From Sunxiuqinia indica (GTDB lineage Bacteria > Bacteroidota > Bacteroidia > Bacteroidales > Prolixibacteraceae), in assembly GCF_009847015.1 (NCBI RefSeq), contig NZ_WVEM01000007.1, forward strand, positions 236,318-300,317: 64,000 nucleotides of DNA, read 5' to 3'. Position 1 is the first letter of the stretch. Each line of letters opens with the position of its first letter. A program made the position numbers and the translations under genes. The notes under the pieces are model-generated. The model did no database searches, was not told where the DNA came from, and saw only the letters and a program-made list of their open reading frames with translations. Below, in pieces: positions 33,369 to 43,210 of this stretch.

Positions 33369-34715
33369 ATGAATACTAAAGCTCAAAAGCTAACCTTACT
33401 TGAAAAAATCGGCTATGGATCGGGAGATGCTGCCGTAAACGTGGTTATTTCGTCCATGTTCTTGATCATCACCTATTTTTACACCGATATTTTCGGACTC
33501 AAACCGAAAGATGTCGCCCTCATGTTTTTACTGGTACGATTGATTGATGCCATTAGCGATCCGCTTATGGGATTGATTACCGACAAGTATAAATTTAAAG
33601 GTGGCCGGTTCCGCCCATACTTTTTGTATCTGTCAGTTCCTTTTGGCATCTCGGTTTTTCTAACCTTCACCACACCCGGTTTTGATTATGCCGGCAAACT
33701 GATTTATGCTTACATCACCTACATTTTTGTTACGCTGATGTTCACATCGGTTACCATTCCATACATTTCGCTGATTGGGGTATTAACCAACGATCCGCAG
33801 GAGCGGCTATCAGCAAACGGCTATCGCCTTTTCTTTGCAAAGGTGGCCGCTTTTATGGTGTCGATTGTGGTTCCTGTTCTGGCTGAAAAACTGGGTAAAA
33901 ACGATATGGGACGAGGATATCAGCTGGCCATGGGATTAATGGCGCTAATGGGAACCTTGCTTTTCTTATTTAGCTATTTTACCACTAAAGAACGCATTGA
34001 ACACGTTGTAGATAAAAAACCGCTGCTCGAGCAGTTTCGTTTACTCATAAAAAACAAACAGTGGCTGATTCTTTGGGGATCGTGTCTGTCGGGAACAACC
34101 GGTTATGTAATTCGTAGTTCGGTGGCTATATTTTATGCCAAATACTACCTGGGAGGCGACGCCGGAATGCAGTCGACTTTTATGGCAACAGGTGTTGCCG
34201 GAGCTATTTTGGCCATGCCGCTGTCAACGCTTATTACCAAACATTTTTGTAAGGTAAAACTGTTTTGGATGTCGCAGTTGGGAGTAGGTGTGTTAAGTGT
34301 ACTGATGTTTGTTTTGGTTCAGCCAAAACCCGACAGCATATTGCTGGCTTACGTACTTTATTTTATTCTTTCTGTAGTGGTTGATGTGCATGCGCCGGTA
34401 TTTTGGTCGGCTATTGCCGAAGCGGTAGACTATGGCCATGCCGAAAGCGGCAAACGTGTTTCAGGACTCTCATTCGGAGGTATTTCTTTTGCTCAGAAAG
34501 CAGGAATGGGAGTTGCCGGAGCGGTGGTTGGTTTGTTACTCGACGCTTTTGGATATATTCCTGATGAGATTCAAACAAAAACAACGCTGATGGGGCTGGC
34601 TCTAATGCTAACCATTATTCCCGGAGTTTTTCATGTGATTAATGGAATGTTGATTTACCGCTATAAAATCACCGATAAATATTACGAAACAATAAAAGCA
34701 AAACTTCATATTTAA
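33369..34715 (+). CDS. GPH-family (MelB-type) sugar:cation symporter
   Basis: 448 residues with 12 predicted membrane segments. Family motifs: LLEKIGYGSGDAAVNV at the N-terminus, RLIDAISDPLMGLITDKYK with the cation-site Asp residues, and GGRFRPYFLYLSVPFG. GPH carriers take up glycosides, glucuronides or xylosides with Na+ or H+. It is followed 1 bp later by a GH43 enzyme lacking a signal peptide, so the imported compound is probably a short oligosaccharide cut inside the cell. Confidence 0.9.
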   Translation: MNTKAQKLTLLEKIGYGSGDAAVNVVISSMFLIITYFYTDIFGLKPKDVALMFLLVRLIDAISDPLMGLITDKYKFKGGRFRPYFLYLSVPFGISVFLTFTTPGFDYAGKLIYAYITYIFVTLMFTSVTIPYISLIGVLTNDPQERLSANGYRLFFAKVAAFMVSIVVPVLAEKLGKNDMGRGYQLAMGLMALMGTLLFLFSYFTTKERIEHVVDKKPLLEQFRLLIKNKQWLILWGSCLSGTTGYVIRSSVAIFYAKYYLGGDAGMQSTFMATGVAGAILAMPLSTLITKHFCKVKLFWMSQLGVGVLSVLMFVLVQPKPDSILLAYVLYFILSVVVDVHAPVFWSAIAEAVDYGHAESGKRVSGLSFGGISFAQKAGMGVAGAVVGLLLDAFGYIPDEIQTKTTLMGLALMLTIIPGVFHVINGMLIYRYKITDKYYETIKAKLHI

Positions 34716-34716
34716 A

Positions 34717-35721
34717 ATGGATACTACAGGACAAAATGCGCCACTGGTTGAGCAACGCGCCGATCCGTTCGTGTACAAACATACCGATGGTTATTATTAT
34801 TTCACCGGCTCGGTGCCTACCTACGATCGTATTGAGCTTCGGAAATCGAAAACCATAGCCGGCCTGAAAGATGCCGAAACATTTGATGTGTGGTTTAAGC
34901 ACAACGACGGCCCCATGAGCCGTCATATCTGGGCTCCTGAAATTCATTACCTCGATAACAAGTGGTACATCTACTTTGCCGCCAGCGAAGAAGAAGATAT
35001 TTGGAAATTGCGTCCTTATGTGTTGGAATGCAAAGGTCAGGATCCGCTAAAAGACGAATGGATTGAGCTGGGGATGATGCAGGCTGCCGATGGCGATGAA
35101 AAGTCTTTTATAGACTTTTCCCTGGATGCTACCATTTTCGAGAATGAGGGCAAACGCTATTTCTGTTGGGCCGAGAAAACCGGTGGACAGTTTGCTGCTT
35201 CCAATTTATATTTAGCCGAAATGGAATCGCCCATCAAGCTAAAAACCCTGCAGTTTATGCTTACAACACCCGATTACGATTGGGAACGAGTTGATTTCTG
35301 GGTAAATGAAGGACCAGCGGTGATAAAAAACAAAGGCAAGATTTATATTTCCTTTTCGGCAAGTGCAACAGGAGCTTGTTATTGTATGGGACTGATGGAA
35401 GCCGATGAGAATTCGGATCTGCTCGACAGAAATTCGTGGAAGAAATCGAGGTATCCGGTGCTGAAAACCGATTACGAAAAGCAGATTTACGGACCAGGAC
35501 ACAATTGTTTTACGGTGGCTGAAGATGATGTAACACCATTGTGTATCTACCACGCTCGCGACTATGAAAAAGCGGTTGGCGATCCGGCAGTTGTTCCAAA
35601 AACGGATAGCAGACCTTACGAAGAAATAATCAAGGACCCATTATACGACCCTAACCGGCATGCCCGGGTTCTGGAAGTAAAATTTGATAGTGATGGGAAG
35701 CCGGTGTTTGCGTTTCATTAA
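34717..35721 (+). CDS. Cytoplasmic GH43 family glycosidase
   Basis: 334 residues with no signal peptide. Five-bladed propeller hallmarks: base Asp in QRADPFVYK, pKa-tuning Asp in SLDATIFENEG and acid Glu in VNEGPAVIK; IWAPEIHYLDNKWYIYFAAS is a typical GH43 blade. The late motif KQIYGPGHNCF is also family-like. GH43 enzymes release alpha-L-arabinofuranose or beta-xylose; the subfamily could not be fixed. Paired with the GPH transporter for uptake and internal cleavage of small arabinosides or xylosides. Confidence 0.9.
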   Translation: MDTTGQNAPLVEQRADPFVYKHTDGYYYFTGSVPTYDRIELRKSKTIAGLKDAETFDVWFKHNDGPMSRHIWAPEIHYLDNKWYIYFAASEEEDIWKLRPYVLECKGQDPLKDEWIELGMMQAADGDEKSFIDFSLDATIFENEGKRYFCWAEKTGGQFAASNLYLAEMESPIKLKTLQFMLTTPDYDWERVDFWVNEGPAVIKNKGKIYISFSASATGACYCMGLMEADENSDLLDRNSWKKSRYPVLKTDYEKQIYGPGHNCFTVAEDDVTPLCIYHARDYEKAVGDPAVVPKTDSRPYEEIIKDPLYDPNRHARVLEVKFDSDGKPVFAFH

Positions 35722-35911
35722 TCAAATAATTTTTGTAGCCCTATCAGGTGGGCGAAGTCACCAAAATGCAAACCGGAGTCAGGGAAACGATGACTCCAGT
35801 CGCTGTTAAACAAACTCGTGTCATGTTAACTAAACTGCAGTTCTATGCGGGTAAACTGGTTTAGGAATAAGTGTGGGAGCGTGTAGTTAAGAATAAAAAA
35901 ACTGGCAAAAA

Positions 35912-35941
35912 AAATCCGACTAAATTTCATTAGTCGGATTT
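35912..35941 (-). terminator. Rho-independent terminator
   Basis: AAATCCGACTA (35912-35922) pairs perfectly with TAGTCGGATTT (35931-35941). On the minus strand the stem is followed by a T-run (plus-strand A-run from 35907). It lies 19 bp past the stop of the 593-residue gene. Confidence 0.85.
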
Positions 35942-35959
35942 GATGTGAGATGTATTTTA

Positions 35960-37741
35960 TCAAATATTGATTTGCTCTAATTTTTGCTTGAAGATATCCA
36001 GTTCGGTAAAAACATCCTTCTTCATTTCCTGCAACTTATGTTCGTATTTTTTAAAGAAGTCTTGGTAATAGTCAATACCATCCTGTAGATTTTTCTTGAA
36101 CTTTTTAAAATACCCCAATTGCTTTTTATCTTCTTCGGCTTGCGCTTCTTTCAGATTTTTTTCCAGATAATCAACATACATGTTGAGTTCTTTCAAAAAC
36201 AAGTTCGGACGTTTGACATCTTTTAAGAGGTTGATTCTGCCATAAATGTGATCGACCATTTTTTGCAGCGAAACTACTTCTTTGAAATAGGCAATGTTTG
36301 GCCCGGGACAAATACTAACACCTTCTCTTTTGCTGTTCATTGTCAGTCCGTTTGCCAAATAGGTTGAATTGGTCAATCCTTCACACAAACATTCCTTTTC
36401 GGTTAGCTTACTCTTCTTCCATTGCTTTTCCGAATCGGTAAGTGCAGATTCATCCACTTCTTTGAGTTTCTTTTTCAGATATTGTTTTGAAGCTGTGCAG
36501 ATTGGCTCTTCGGTATATTCCGTATTGAAAACCAGATAGCGCAAGGTGCATGGAAAGCCCGGTTTGTCAGCTTTCAGGTAGTTTTGAATTTCATTTTGCT
36601 GGCTGGTTCCTCTAACATTATTAAAATGAACACCAAGCGGAGAAGCATCGCTCAAATACACATCTTCTTCACCGGCATTTTTTAGCAGTTCCAGACTTTG
36701 CTTGTCAATATTACACGCTTCGGGAACCAGCATAAATGGGCTACCCCAACCAATATTATCCAATTCGTATTCGTCTAGTAATAGCTGATGCTCTTCATTG
36801 GTGCCAACACCACCCTGAGCGGTAATTTTCATCTCGGGAGCTTTTTCAAGCTCCGCTAAACCTTTGTCTTGAAGTCCTTTCTGGTAAACGTCAAAGGTAG
36901 ACTCTAATAACTCTTGGCGTTTTTCCTTAAACTCCTGAAGAATAGGACCTAGTAAATAGCCCTGGGTGGCAAACGCATGTCCACCACAATTCAATCCTGA
37001 CTCAACGCGGAACTCTGAAATCCAGATGCCTTTCTTTGCCAAAAAGCGTCCTTGAACCATGGCCGAACGGAAATCGCTTACCTTGAGGATAATCTTTTTC
37101 TTTAGTTGTCCGTTTTCGTCCGGGTAGAAATCTGAAAAGTTTTCGAGGTAGCTGTAAAGTCTTGGATTCATACCGGCAGAAAGTACCAGAGACGAATTCA
37201 AATCGCTATTGGCAAAACCTCTCAATGCAGCATGCGCGTCATTATACTCGGTCGGCAGTTTTTCGCGATCTTTAAAATTCGCTTTATCCAGTTTGGTCAT
37301 GATGTTTACATCTATACTTCCGGGTGTCAGATGGTTGCGAATCCAGTTTTTTACGTCCTGAACGTTTTTATTTTCAGAAAGCTGGTTAAATTTTTCACGA
37401 ATCTGGGTTGAATTAGGAAGTAGTTCCATGAACTTATCTAAATCACCTCCTTTTTTATGAAAATTGTTGACCAGCTCTTCATATTTATAGTTGACTAATT
37501 TGTCAACCAAATTGAGATAGGCCGTAATGCGTTTTGCTCTAAAGTCTTCTACTTTGTTGCTGATGTTTTGGTAGGGGAGGTCAAATTTTCCGCAATAGAA
37601 TTCACGCATCTTCTCCATCAAAACGTCATCCACCAGCGAAAGAACTGATGATATTCCTAAGTGTGCTACCCGTACAGGCGTGTCTAAAGTATATCCCAGT
37701 CCCATGACCGGAATGTTAAACGTATGCGAATAAAAGCTCAT
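35960..37741 (-). CDS. Unrecognised 593-residue cytoplasmic protein, possibly TIM-barrel-like
   Basis: No signal peptide or membrane segment. The start PVMGLGYTLDTPVRVAHLGI and the mid-section ITAQGGVGTNEEHQLLLDEY, then NIGWGSPFMLVPEA and LSDASPLGVHFNNVRG, recall the glycine-rich loops of flavin TIM barrels such as nitronate monooxygenase-like enzymes, but no cofactor motif is certain. Cysteines occur in pairs or clusters (CTLRYLVF, EPICTAS, ECLCEGL, CPGPN), which might bind a metal. The last 100 residues form a charged coiled-coil (DYLEKNLKEAQAEEDKKQLG). Transcribed alone, with its own terminator. Confidence 0.45.
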   Translation of the reverse strand: MSFYSHTFNIPVMGLGYTLDTPVRVAHLGISSVLSLVDDVLMEKMREFYCGKFDLPYQNISNKVEDFRAKRITAYLNLVDKLVNYKYEELVNNFHKKGGDLDKFMELLPNSTQIREKFNQLSENKNVQDVKNWIRNHLTPGSIDVNIMTKLDKANFKDREKLPTEYNDAHAALRGFANSDLNSSLVLSAGMNPRLYSYLENFSDFYPDENGQLKKKIILKVSDFRSAMVQGRFLAKKGIWISEFRVESGLNCGGHAFATQGYLLGPILQEFKEKRQELLESTFDVYQKGLQDKGLAELEKAPEMKITAQGGVGTNEEHQLLLDEYELDNIGWGSPFMLVPEACNIDKQSLELLKNAGEEDVYLSDASPLGVHFNNVRGTSQQNEIQNYLKADKPGFPCTLRYLVFNTEYTEEPICTASKQYLKKKLKEVDESALTDSEKQWKKSKLTEKECLCEGLTNSTYLANGLTMNSKREGVSICPGPNIAYFKEVVSLQKMVDHIYGRINLLKDVKRPNLFLKELNMYVDYLEKNLKEAQAEEDKKQLGYFKKFKKNLQDGIDYYQDFFKKYEHKLQEMKKDVFTELDIFKQKLEQINI

Positions 37742-37894
37742 ATATTTTTTTGATTTTACAGTAGAACGCAGCGACTAGTTATTCTTCCCAATTACGTATA
37801 ACAAAATCCCGTTATCTACTCAGTTTAACCTGCGCAAAGGTACCTATTTTTATTTCGTTTGAAAGAATATCTTTCAAAGCGCCTTTGAAATAAT

Positions 37895-40702
37895 TTATAA
37901 TTTTTCAGACAGGGCCTTGCCAGTGTGTGAATCAGTCGCTTTTACCAGGTTTTCGGGTGTGCCTTCGAACAAAATATGTCCTCCGTTTTTACCACCTTCA
38001 GGGCCTAAGTCGATGATCCAGTCGGCCGACTTGATAATTTCCAGATTGTGTTCTATGATAATTAAACTATGTCCTCTTGAAATAAGTGCGTTAAATGAAT
38101 CCAGCAATTTTTTGATGTCGTGAAAATGCAGCCCGGTAGTTGGCTCATCAAAAATGAATAATGAGGGCGAATCTTTTTCCTTGGAAAGAAATGCTGCCAG
38201 TTTTACCCGTTGGCTTTCACCGCCTGATAAGGTCGATGAGCTCTGTCCCAGTTTCACGTATCCCAAACCAACATCCTGCAAGGGTTGAAGCTTTTTCGCA
38301 ATCTTTTTCTCTGTCGTTCCGGCACTACTCCCAAAGAATTCGATTGATTCGTTAATGGTCATTTCCAAAATGTCGTGAATGCTTTTCCCATTAAACAGCA
38401 CTTCCAGAATTTCATCCTTAAACCGTTTTCCTTTACAGCTTTCGCATAGGAGGTGAATGTCGGCCATAAATTGCATTTCTACCTTTATTTCACCTTCTCC
38501 CTGGCATTCCTCACAGCGCCCTCCATCAACATTAAACGAAAAGTGCGAGGGCTTAAATCCCTGGTATTTGGCTGACTGCTGCTCGGCATAAAGCTTGCGG
38601 ATTTCATCGTAGGCTTTCAGGTAAGTGACCGGGTTCGAACGTGACGATTTTCCAATCGGGTTTTGGTCAACAAATTCCACCGAGGTTAGTCGTTTAAAGT
38701 CGCCGGAGACCGTATCGTGTTGTCCGGTTTTTTCGCCGTATCCGCCAAATCGTTTTGCGATAGCCGGATATAAAATTCGGCTTACCAGGGTTGATTTTCC
38801 CGATCCGCTAACTCCGGTCACAACCGTCATGGTATTCAGCGGAAATTTAACGGAGACATTTTTAAGGTTATTTTCGCGAGCACCTTTTATTTCGATAAAG
38901 TTATTCCACTTTCTGCGTGTTTTCGGAATTTCAATTTCTTTTGTGCCATTCAGGTAGTCTGCTGTTAAGCTATTTTTTGCGGTCAGTAATTTCTCGTGAT
39001 TGCCCTGAAAGATTAGTTCACCGCCATGAACACCCGCTTCGGGGCCAATGTCGATAACTTCGTCAGCTGCCCGAATGATTTCCTCATCATGCTCCACAAC
39101 CAATACGGTGTTTCCAATTCGTTGCAGTTTTCGTAACACTTTGATGAGCCGTTCTGTATCTTTGGGGTGCAAGCCAATACTGGGCTCATCCAAAATATAA
39201 AGCGATCCAACTAAGCTTGATCCAAGCGATGTTGCCAGGTTAATGCGCTGCGATTCTCCTCCTGAGAGCGAGGATGACAAGCGATTTGTTGTTAGGTAAC
39301 CTAATCCAACATCATCCAAAAACTCCAACCGGTTTTTAATTTCGATGAGTATGCGTTTGGCTAATTGTTGCTCGTGCTCTGAAAACTGAATGTCGTTAAA
39401 GAAATCTCTTAATTCGGTTACCGGTAACAGCACCAAATCTTGTATCGACTGCCCGTCAACTTTTACATAGCCGGCTTCTTTTTTTAGTCGGGTTCCTCTA
39501 CATTCGTGGCAGGTTGTTTTGCCACGATAGCGTGAAAGCATTACTCGATATTGGATTTTATAACTTTTTGACTCCAGCATTTTAAAGAAGGCATTGAGCC
39601 CCTCAAAATAAGAATTGCCATCCCATAATAGTTGGCGTTGCTCCTCTGTTAGTTCATAATATGGGCGGTGTATTGGAAAGTTAAAATCAGATGCGTGTTG
39701 GATGAGTTCGTTTTTCCATTTTTGCATGCTTTCGCCTTTCCAGCAAGCCACGGCGTCCTGGTAAATTGATAATGACTTGTCGGGAACCACCAGGTCTTCA
39801 TCAATGCCAATTACTTTTCCGTAGCCCTCACAAGTGGGGCAGGCACCAACCGGATTGTTGAAGCTGAATAAATGCTCACTGGGTTCTTCAAACTCAATAC
39901 CATCAGCCTCAAATAAGTTTGAGAAAGTTTTCTCAATAACTTCTTCTCCTTTATATATTTTTACCAGGCATGTGCCATGGCCCTCAAAAAAAGCAGTTTC
40001 AGTAGAATCGGCCATTCTGCTGATGTTATCTTCTTCATCGGTTGCGGTTGCCTGCACCCGATCAATGACGATATTACATTGGTCGGAGTAAAAATCAGCG
40101 TCTTTATTTTCTAATAATTGATCAATGCGTTTGATTCCCCCGGGAGTTTCTATTCTGGAGAATCCTTGTTGCATCAACAATTCAGCTTCTTCCAATACTG
40201 AACGTCCATTCTTAGGAATCAAAGGAGAGCATATCAAAGCACGGGTGCCTTCAGCAAAAGAGCTGATGTAATTAACCACATCGCTCACACGATGCCGTTT
40301 TACTTCTTGCCCCGATATTGGCGAAATTGTTTTTCCTGTTCGTGCGAAAAGCAATTTCAGGTAATCGTATATTTCGGTTGAAGTACCGACCGTAGAGCGT
40401 GGGTTGCGCGTATTAACTTTTTGCTCGATAGCTATGGCAGGAGGGATGCCTTTGATGAAATCAACTTCAGGTTTGTTTATTCTTCCTAAAAACTGACGGG
40501 CATAGGATGATAAGCTTTCAACATACCGCCTCTGGCCTTCTGCATATAAGGTATCGAAGGCAAGTGATGATTTTCCTGAACCCGAAAGTCCGGTAATAAC
40601 CATAAGTTTATTACGGGGGATTTTTAGTTCAATGTTTTGTAAATTGTGTACTCGTGCACCCTTTATATGGATCTCCGATGCTGCTAATTTATTGTTTGTC
40701 AT
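37895..40702 (-). CDS. uvrA: UvrABC excision nuclease subunit A
   Basis: 935 residues, normal length. Two ABC ATPase modules are complete: Walker [13 protein letters not shown] near the N-terminus and [11 protein letters not shown] in the second half; signature loops [14 protein letters not shown] and [14 protein letters not shown]; Walker [13 protein letters not shown] and [12 protein letters not shown]. Zinc-finger Cys pairs [22 protein letters not shown] and CESCKG are present. UvrA dimers find bulky DNA lesions and load UvrB. Single gene, with an intergenic gap to the divergent ECF sigma factor. Confidence 0.97.
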   Translation of the reverse strand: MTNNKLAASEIHIKGARVHNLQNIELKIPRNKLMVITGLSGSGKSSLAFDTLYAEGQRRYVESLSSYARQFLGRINKPEVDFIKGIPPAIAIEQKVNTRNPRSTVGTSTEIYDYLKLLFARTGKTISPISGQEVKRHRVSDVVNYISSFAEGTRALICSPLIPKNGRSVLEEAELLMQQGFSRIETPGGIKRIDQLLENKDADFYSDQCNIVIDRVQATATDEEDNISRMADSTETAFFEGHGTCLVKIYKGEEVIEKTFSNLFEADGIEFEEPSEHLFSFNNPVGACPTCEGYGKVIGIDEDLVVPDKSLSIYQDAVACWKGESMQKWKNELIQHASDFNFPIHRPYYELTEEQRQLLWDGNSYFEGLNAFFKMLESKSYKIQYRVMLSRYRGKTTCHECRGTRLKKEAGYVKVDGQSIQDLVLLPVTELRDFFNDIQFSEHEQQLAKRILIEIKNRLEFLDDVGLGYLTTNRLSSSLSGGESQRINLATSLGSSLVGSLYILDEPSIGLHPKDTERLIKVLRKLQRIGNTVLVVEHDEEIIRAADEVIDIGPEAGVHGGELIFQGNHEKLLTAKNSLTADYLNGTKEIEIPKTRRKWNNFIEIKGARENNLKNVSVKFPLNTMTVVTGVSGSGKSTLVSRILYPAIAKRFGGYGEKTGQHDTVSGDFKRLTSVEFVDQNPIGKSSRSNPVTYLKAYDEIRKLYAEQQSAKYQGFKPSHFSFNVDGGRCEECQGEGEIKVEMQFMADIHLLCESCKGKRFKDEILEVLFNGKSIHDILEMTINESIEFFGSSAGTTEKKIAKKLQPLQDVGLGYVKLGQSSSTLSGGESQRVKLAAFLSKEKDSPSLFIFDEPTTGLHFHDIKKLLDSFNALISRGHSLIIIEHNLEIIKSADWIIDLGPEGGKNGGHILFEGTPENLVKATDSHTGKALSEKL

Positions 40703-40863
40703 GGAAACTGTATCAATTTTAGGCGAGATAAATTTGTTTTTTATTCAAAAAACTCACATTTTTACCCCGTGCAAAAATAACAAATTGTTTTATTCATACT
40801 AAAAATCTGATTGCCTATAGAAGAACTTTACTTTCGACATTTAGAAATATAAATAGATAAGTA

Positions 40864-41457
40864 ATGTTCAATTCAGAATCGATGAACGACAATATGCTCG
40901 TTCAAAAGTTTATTGATGGTGATCAACTCGCTTTAGAAGAGCTTGTCAATCGACACAAAAACAGGGTTTTTACATATGTTGTATTGATTGTGAAAAACCA
41001 TCAGCTCGCAGAAGATATTTTCCAGGATACATTTATAAAGGTTATTCGTTCGCTCAAAACAGGTAAATATACCGAAAACGGTAAGTTTGTTTCCTGGGTG
41101 TTGCGAATTGCGCACAATCTGATCATCGATCACTTTCGAAAAGAGAAGTTGTTAAGTACAACATCAAATGATGATACCGAGATTGATCTGTTCAATTCGC
41201 AGAGGTATTCCGATGAAAATATTGAAGACCGTTTGGTTGGTGACCAAATCACAGAAGATGTGCGAAATTTGATTGACTTACTTCCGGATGATCAAAAGCA
41301 AGTGATTATCATGCGTCACTACATGGGCTTGAGTTTTAAAGAAATTTCGAAACATACTGATGTGAGTATAAATACTGCTTTGGGAAGAATGAGGTACGCT
41401 TTAATTAATCTCCGCAAGCTGATTGAAAAAAATAACTTAAGCTTGACTAAAATTTAA
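40864..41457 (+). CDS. ECF-type RNA polymerase sigma factor
   Basis: 197 residues. Sigma region 2 (FIDGDQLALEELVNRHKNRV, AEDIFQDTFIKVIRSL, SWVLRIAHNLIIDHFRKEK) and region 4 (LIDLLPDDQKQVIIMRHYMG, SFKEISKHTDVSINTALGRM) are intact. No anti-sigma factor of FecR type follows; the next gene is a 78-residue protein of unknown role. In Bacteroidota such stand-alone ECF factors control general stress or housekeeping sets. Divergent from uvrA. Confidence 0.93.
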   Translation: MFNSESMNDNMLVQKFIDGDQLALEELVNRHKNRVFTYVVLIVKNHQLAEDIFQDTFIKVIRSLKTGKYTENGKFVSWVLRIAHNLIIDHFRKEKLLSTTSNDDTEIDLFNSQRYSDENIEDRLVGDQITEDVRNLIDLLPDDQKQVIIMRHYMGLSFKEISKHTDVSINTALGRMRYALINLRKLIEKNNLSLTKI

Positions 41458-41521
41458 CAGTTTCGCGAACAATAAATTTTTCGCATAGACGTTTTCTATT
41501 TGAATTTCGAAACAAATTAAA

Positions 41522-41758
41522 ATGCCTATGATGAAAAGTTTTACCTTATCTTATTTTTTTAACACGTACCAAAACGATCAATTTTCTCAGAAGAAGATTG
41601 ATTCAAGAAGCAGGGAGGAGAATGACATGATCACAGAAATGAGTGAAAGATTATTTTCACCATCGGAAAAATCAGTTCAACAGATTTTAGATTTTTCAAA
41701 ATCGTACGAAGTGTTAAACTCCCGAATGACCAGCAGTATTGAGCTAATCAAAAATTAG
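41522..41758 (+). CDS. Small conserved-looking protein after the ECF sigma gene
   Basis: 78 residues, mostly helical and polar, ending SEKSVQQILDFSKSYEVLNS plus RMTSSIELIKN. No signal, membrane segment or known motif. It begins 64 bp after the sigma stop and ends before a clear terminator, so it is probably cotranscribed and might modulate the sigma factor. The Met codons at 41522, 41528 and 41531 are all possible starts. Confidence 0.5.
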   Translation: MPMMKSFTLSYFFNTYQNDQFSQKKIDSRSREENDMITEMSERLFSPSEKSVQQILDFSKSYEVLNSRMTSSIELIKN

Positions 41759-41781
41759 TTGCAACAACGGAAATGTATTGT

Positions 41782-41810
41782 AAAGCATCTTGACTGAGAT
41801 GCTTTTTTTT
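41782..41810 (+). terminator. Rho-independent terminator after the ECF sigma unit
   Basis: AAAGCATCT (41782-41790) pairs with AGATGCTTT (41797-41805), followed by a run of eight Ts. Confidence 0.85.
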
Positions 41811-41856
41811 ATGTACCTTCGTGATATCAATATGATATCAATTTAAATTAAATGCT

Positions 41857-42702
41857 ATGGAAAAGGTATACAATGCAAAATCAGGTTACTTATTCGTTTT
41901 CATTGAACTTGTTTTGGTTATTCTTGCTGTTTTTTCGCTGGTTTCAAAAATGATTTTTCTTTTACTTCCGGTCATTCTTCTGTTTATAGCAATAGCTATT
42001 GGATTTATGGTTGTTAATCCTAATGAGAGTGCTGTTCTTGTGCTGTTTGGCGATTATCGGGGGACGGTAAAGCAGAATGGTTTTTTCTGGGTAAATCCGT
42101 TTTTTAAGAGTACAAAAATATCTTTGCGAGCCCGGAATCTTGATAGTGAGCCGATTAAAGTGAATGATAAAATTGGAAACCCGGTGATGATTGGAGTTGT
42201 TTTGGTTTGGCGGGTTCAGAATACATTTAAAGCAGCATTTGATGTCAACGAATACGAACATTTTGTGAACATCCAAACAGAGGCTGCCATACGGAAATTA
42301 GCGGGTCTTTATCCATATGATAATTTTGAAGATGAAGAGGCTGAAATAACCTTACGCAGTGGGGGTGAGGAAGTGAACGATGAATTGGAACGTGAGGTCT
42401 CAGAGCGATTAGCGATTGCCGGAATTGAAGTAATTGAAGCACGGATTAACTATTTGGCTTATGCTCAGGAGATTGCGCAAGCGATGTTAAAACGTCAGCA
42501 GGCCACTGCAATTGTTGCTGCACGGTTTAAAATTGTGGAAGGTGCTGTCGGTATGGTTGAGATGGCCTTGGAAGAGTTAAGCCAGAAGGGAATTGTAGAG
42601 TTGGATGAAGAGAAGAAAGCAACGATGGTTGGAAACCTGATGGTTGTGCTTTGCGGAGACAAAGAGGCTACTCCAGTTGTAAATACCGGATCAATTTATT
42701 AA
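41857..42702 (+). CDS. SPFH-domain (band 7) membrane protein
   Basis: 281 residues. Two N-terminal hydrophobic segments (YLFVFIELVLVILAVFSLV and IFLLLPVILLFIAIAIGFMV) precede the SPFH domain (NPNESAVLVLFGDYRGTV, GFFWVNPFF, RARNLDSEPIKVNDKIGNPV, AIRKLAGLYPYD, AGIEVIEARINYLAYAQEIA). SPFH proteins scaffold membrane microdomains or bind membrane proteases. The two small genes that follow, a ribbon-helix-helix protein and a zinc ribbon, are in the same direction and probably one unit. Function is unknown. Confidence 0.9.
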   Translation: MEKVYNAKSGYLFVFIELVLVILAVFSLVSKMIFLLLPVILLFIAIAIGFMVVNPNESAVLVLFGDYRGTVKQNGFFWVNPFFKSTKISLRARNLDSEPIKVNDKIGNPVMIGVVLVWRVQNTFKAAFDVNEYEHFVNIQTEAAIRKLAGLYPYDNFEDEEAEITLRSGGEEVNDELEREVSERLAIAGIEVIEARINYLAYAQEIAQAMLKRQQATAIVAARFKIVEGAVGMVEMALEELSQKGIVELDEEKKATMVGNLMVVLCGDKEATPVVNTGSIY

Positions 42703-42795
42703 TCAGAGTTTGTTCTGGATGTGGGATTATAAACGATAGAATAGTGGCTTTTTGTCGATATTTATTTGTAACGAATAAAAGAGGAAGGATTTTGA

Positions 42796-42966
42796 ATGGG
42801 AAAGAAGAAATCATTTGTTTTACGATTAGACCCGGATGATTATGCTTCTTTGGAGCGTTGGGCTGCCGACGAATTTCGAAGTATAAATGGTCAGTTGGAG
42901 TGGATTATTCATAAAGCCTTAAAAGATTCCGGGCGTAAATCGGATAAAAAAGATAAAAGCAAATAA
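42796..42966 (+). CDS. Arc-type ribbon-helix-helix small protein
   Basis: 56 residues encoded by a short frame. KKSFVLRLDPDDYASLERWA is the beta-strand plus first helix of the Arc/MetJ ribbon-helix-helix fold, and SINGQLEWIIHKALKDSGRK is the second helix, followed by a Lys-rich tail. Such proteins usually dimerise and bind DNA or, next to SPFH genes, may be a partner of the SPFH protein. No toxin gene is adjacent, so an antitoxin role is unlikely. The preceding GAGGAAGGA at 42781-42789 is a good ribosome-binding site. Confidence 0.75.
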   Translation: MGKKKSFVLRLDPDDYASLERWAADEFRSINGQLEWIIHKALKDSGRKSDKKDKSK

Positions 42967-42976
42967 AATCAATGAA

Positions 42977-43186
42977 ATGAAAAATTCATATTTATGTGCG
43001 AAGTGCGGAAGCAAGAAAGCATCGGTTGACGTAATACGTACGACAGGCTCTGGTTTTACACGATTTTTTAATATTCAGAACCGGAAGTTTAAAGCAGTGT
43101 CTTGCGAAAGATGTGGTTATACCGAGTTTTATAAAACAATCAACACCTCTGGAGCGGGAAATGTGCTTGATTTTCTGACAAATTAG
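42977..43186 (+). CDS. Small zinc-ribbon protein
   Basis: 69 residues with two CxxC knuckles, CAKCGSKK and CERCGYTEFY, in a rubredoxin-like ribbon (YLCAKCGSKKASVDVIRTTG). Starts 10 bp after the ribbon-helix-helix stop. Zinc ribbons of this size often bind nucleic acid or a protein partner; the partner is unknown. Confidence 0.8.
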   Translation: MKNSYLCAKCGSKKASVDVIRTTGSGFTRFFNIQNRKFKAVSCERCGYTEFYKTINTSGAGNVLDFLTN

Positions 43187-43210
43187 TTGGGTGACTTTAA
43201 TCGTAGAGGA

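Noticed and set aside
42796..42966. Ribbon-helix-helix protein as antitoxin
   Set aside because: No toxin-like gene adjoins it; both neighbours are SPFH and zinc-ribbon proteins.
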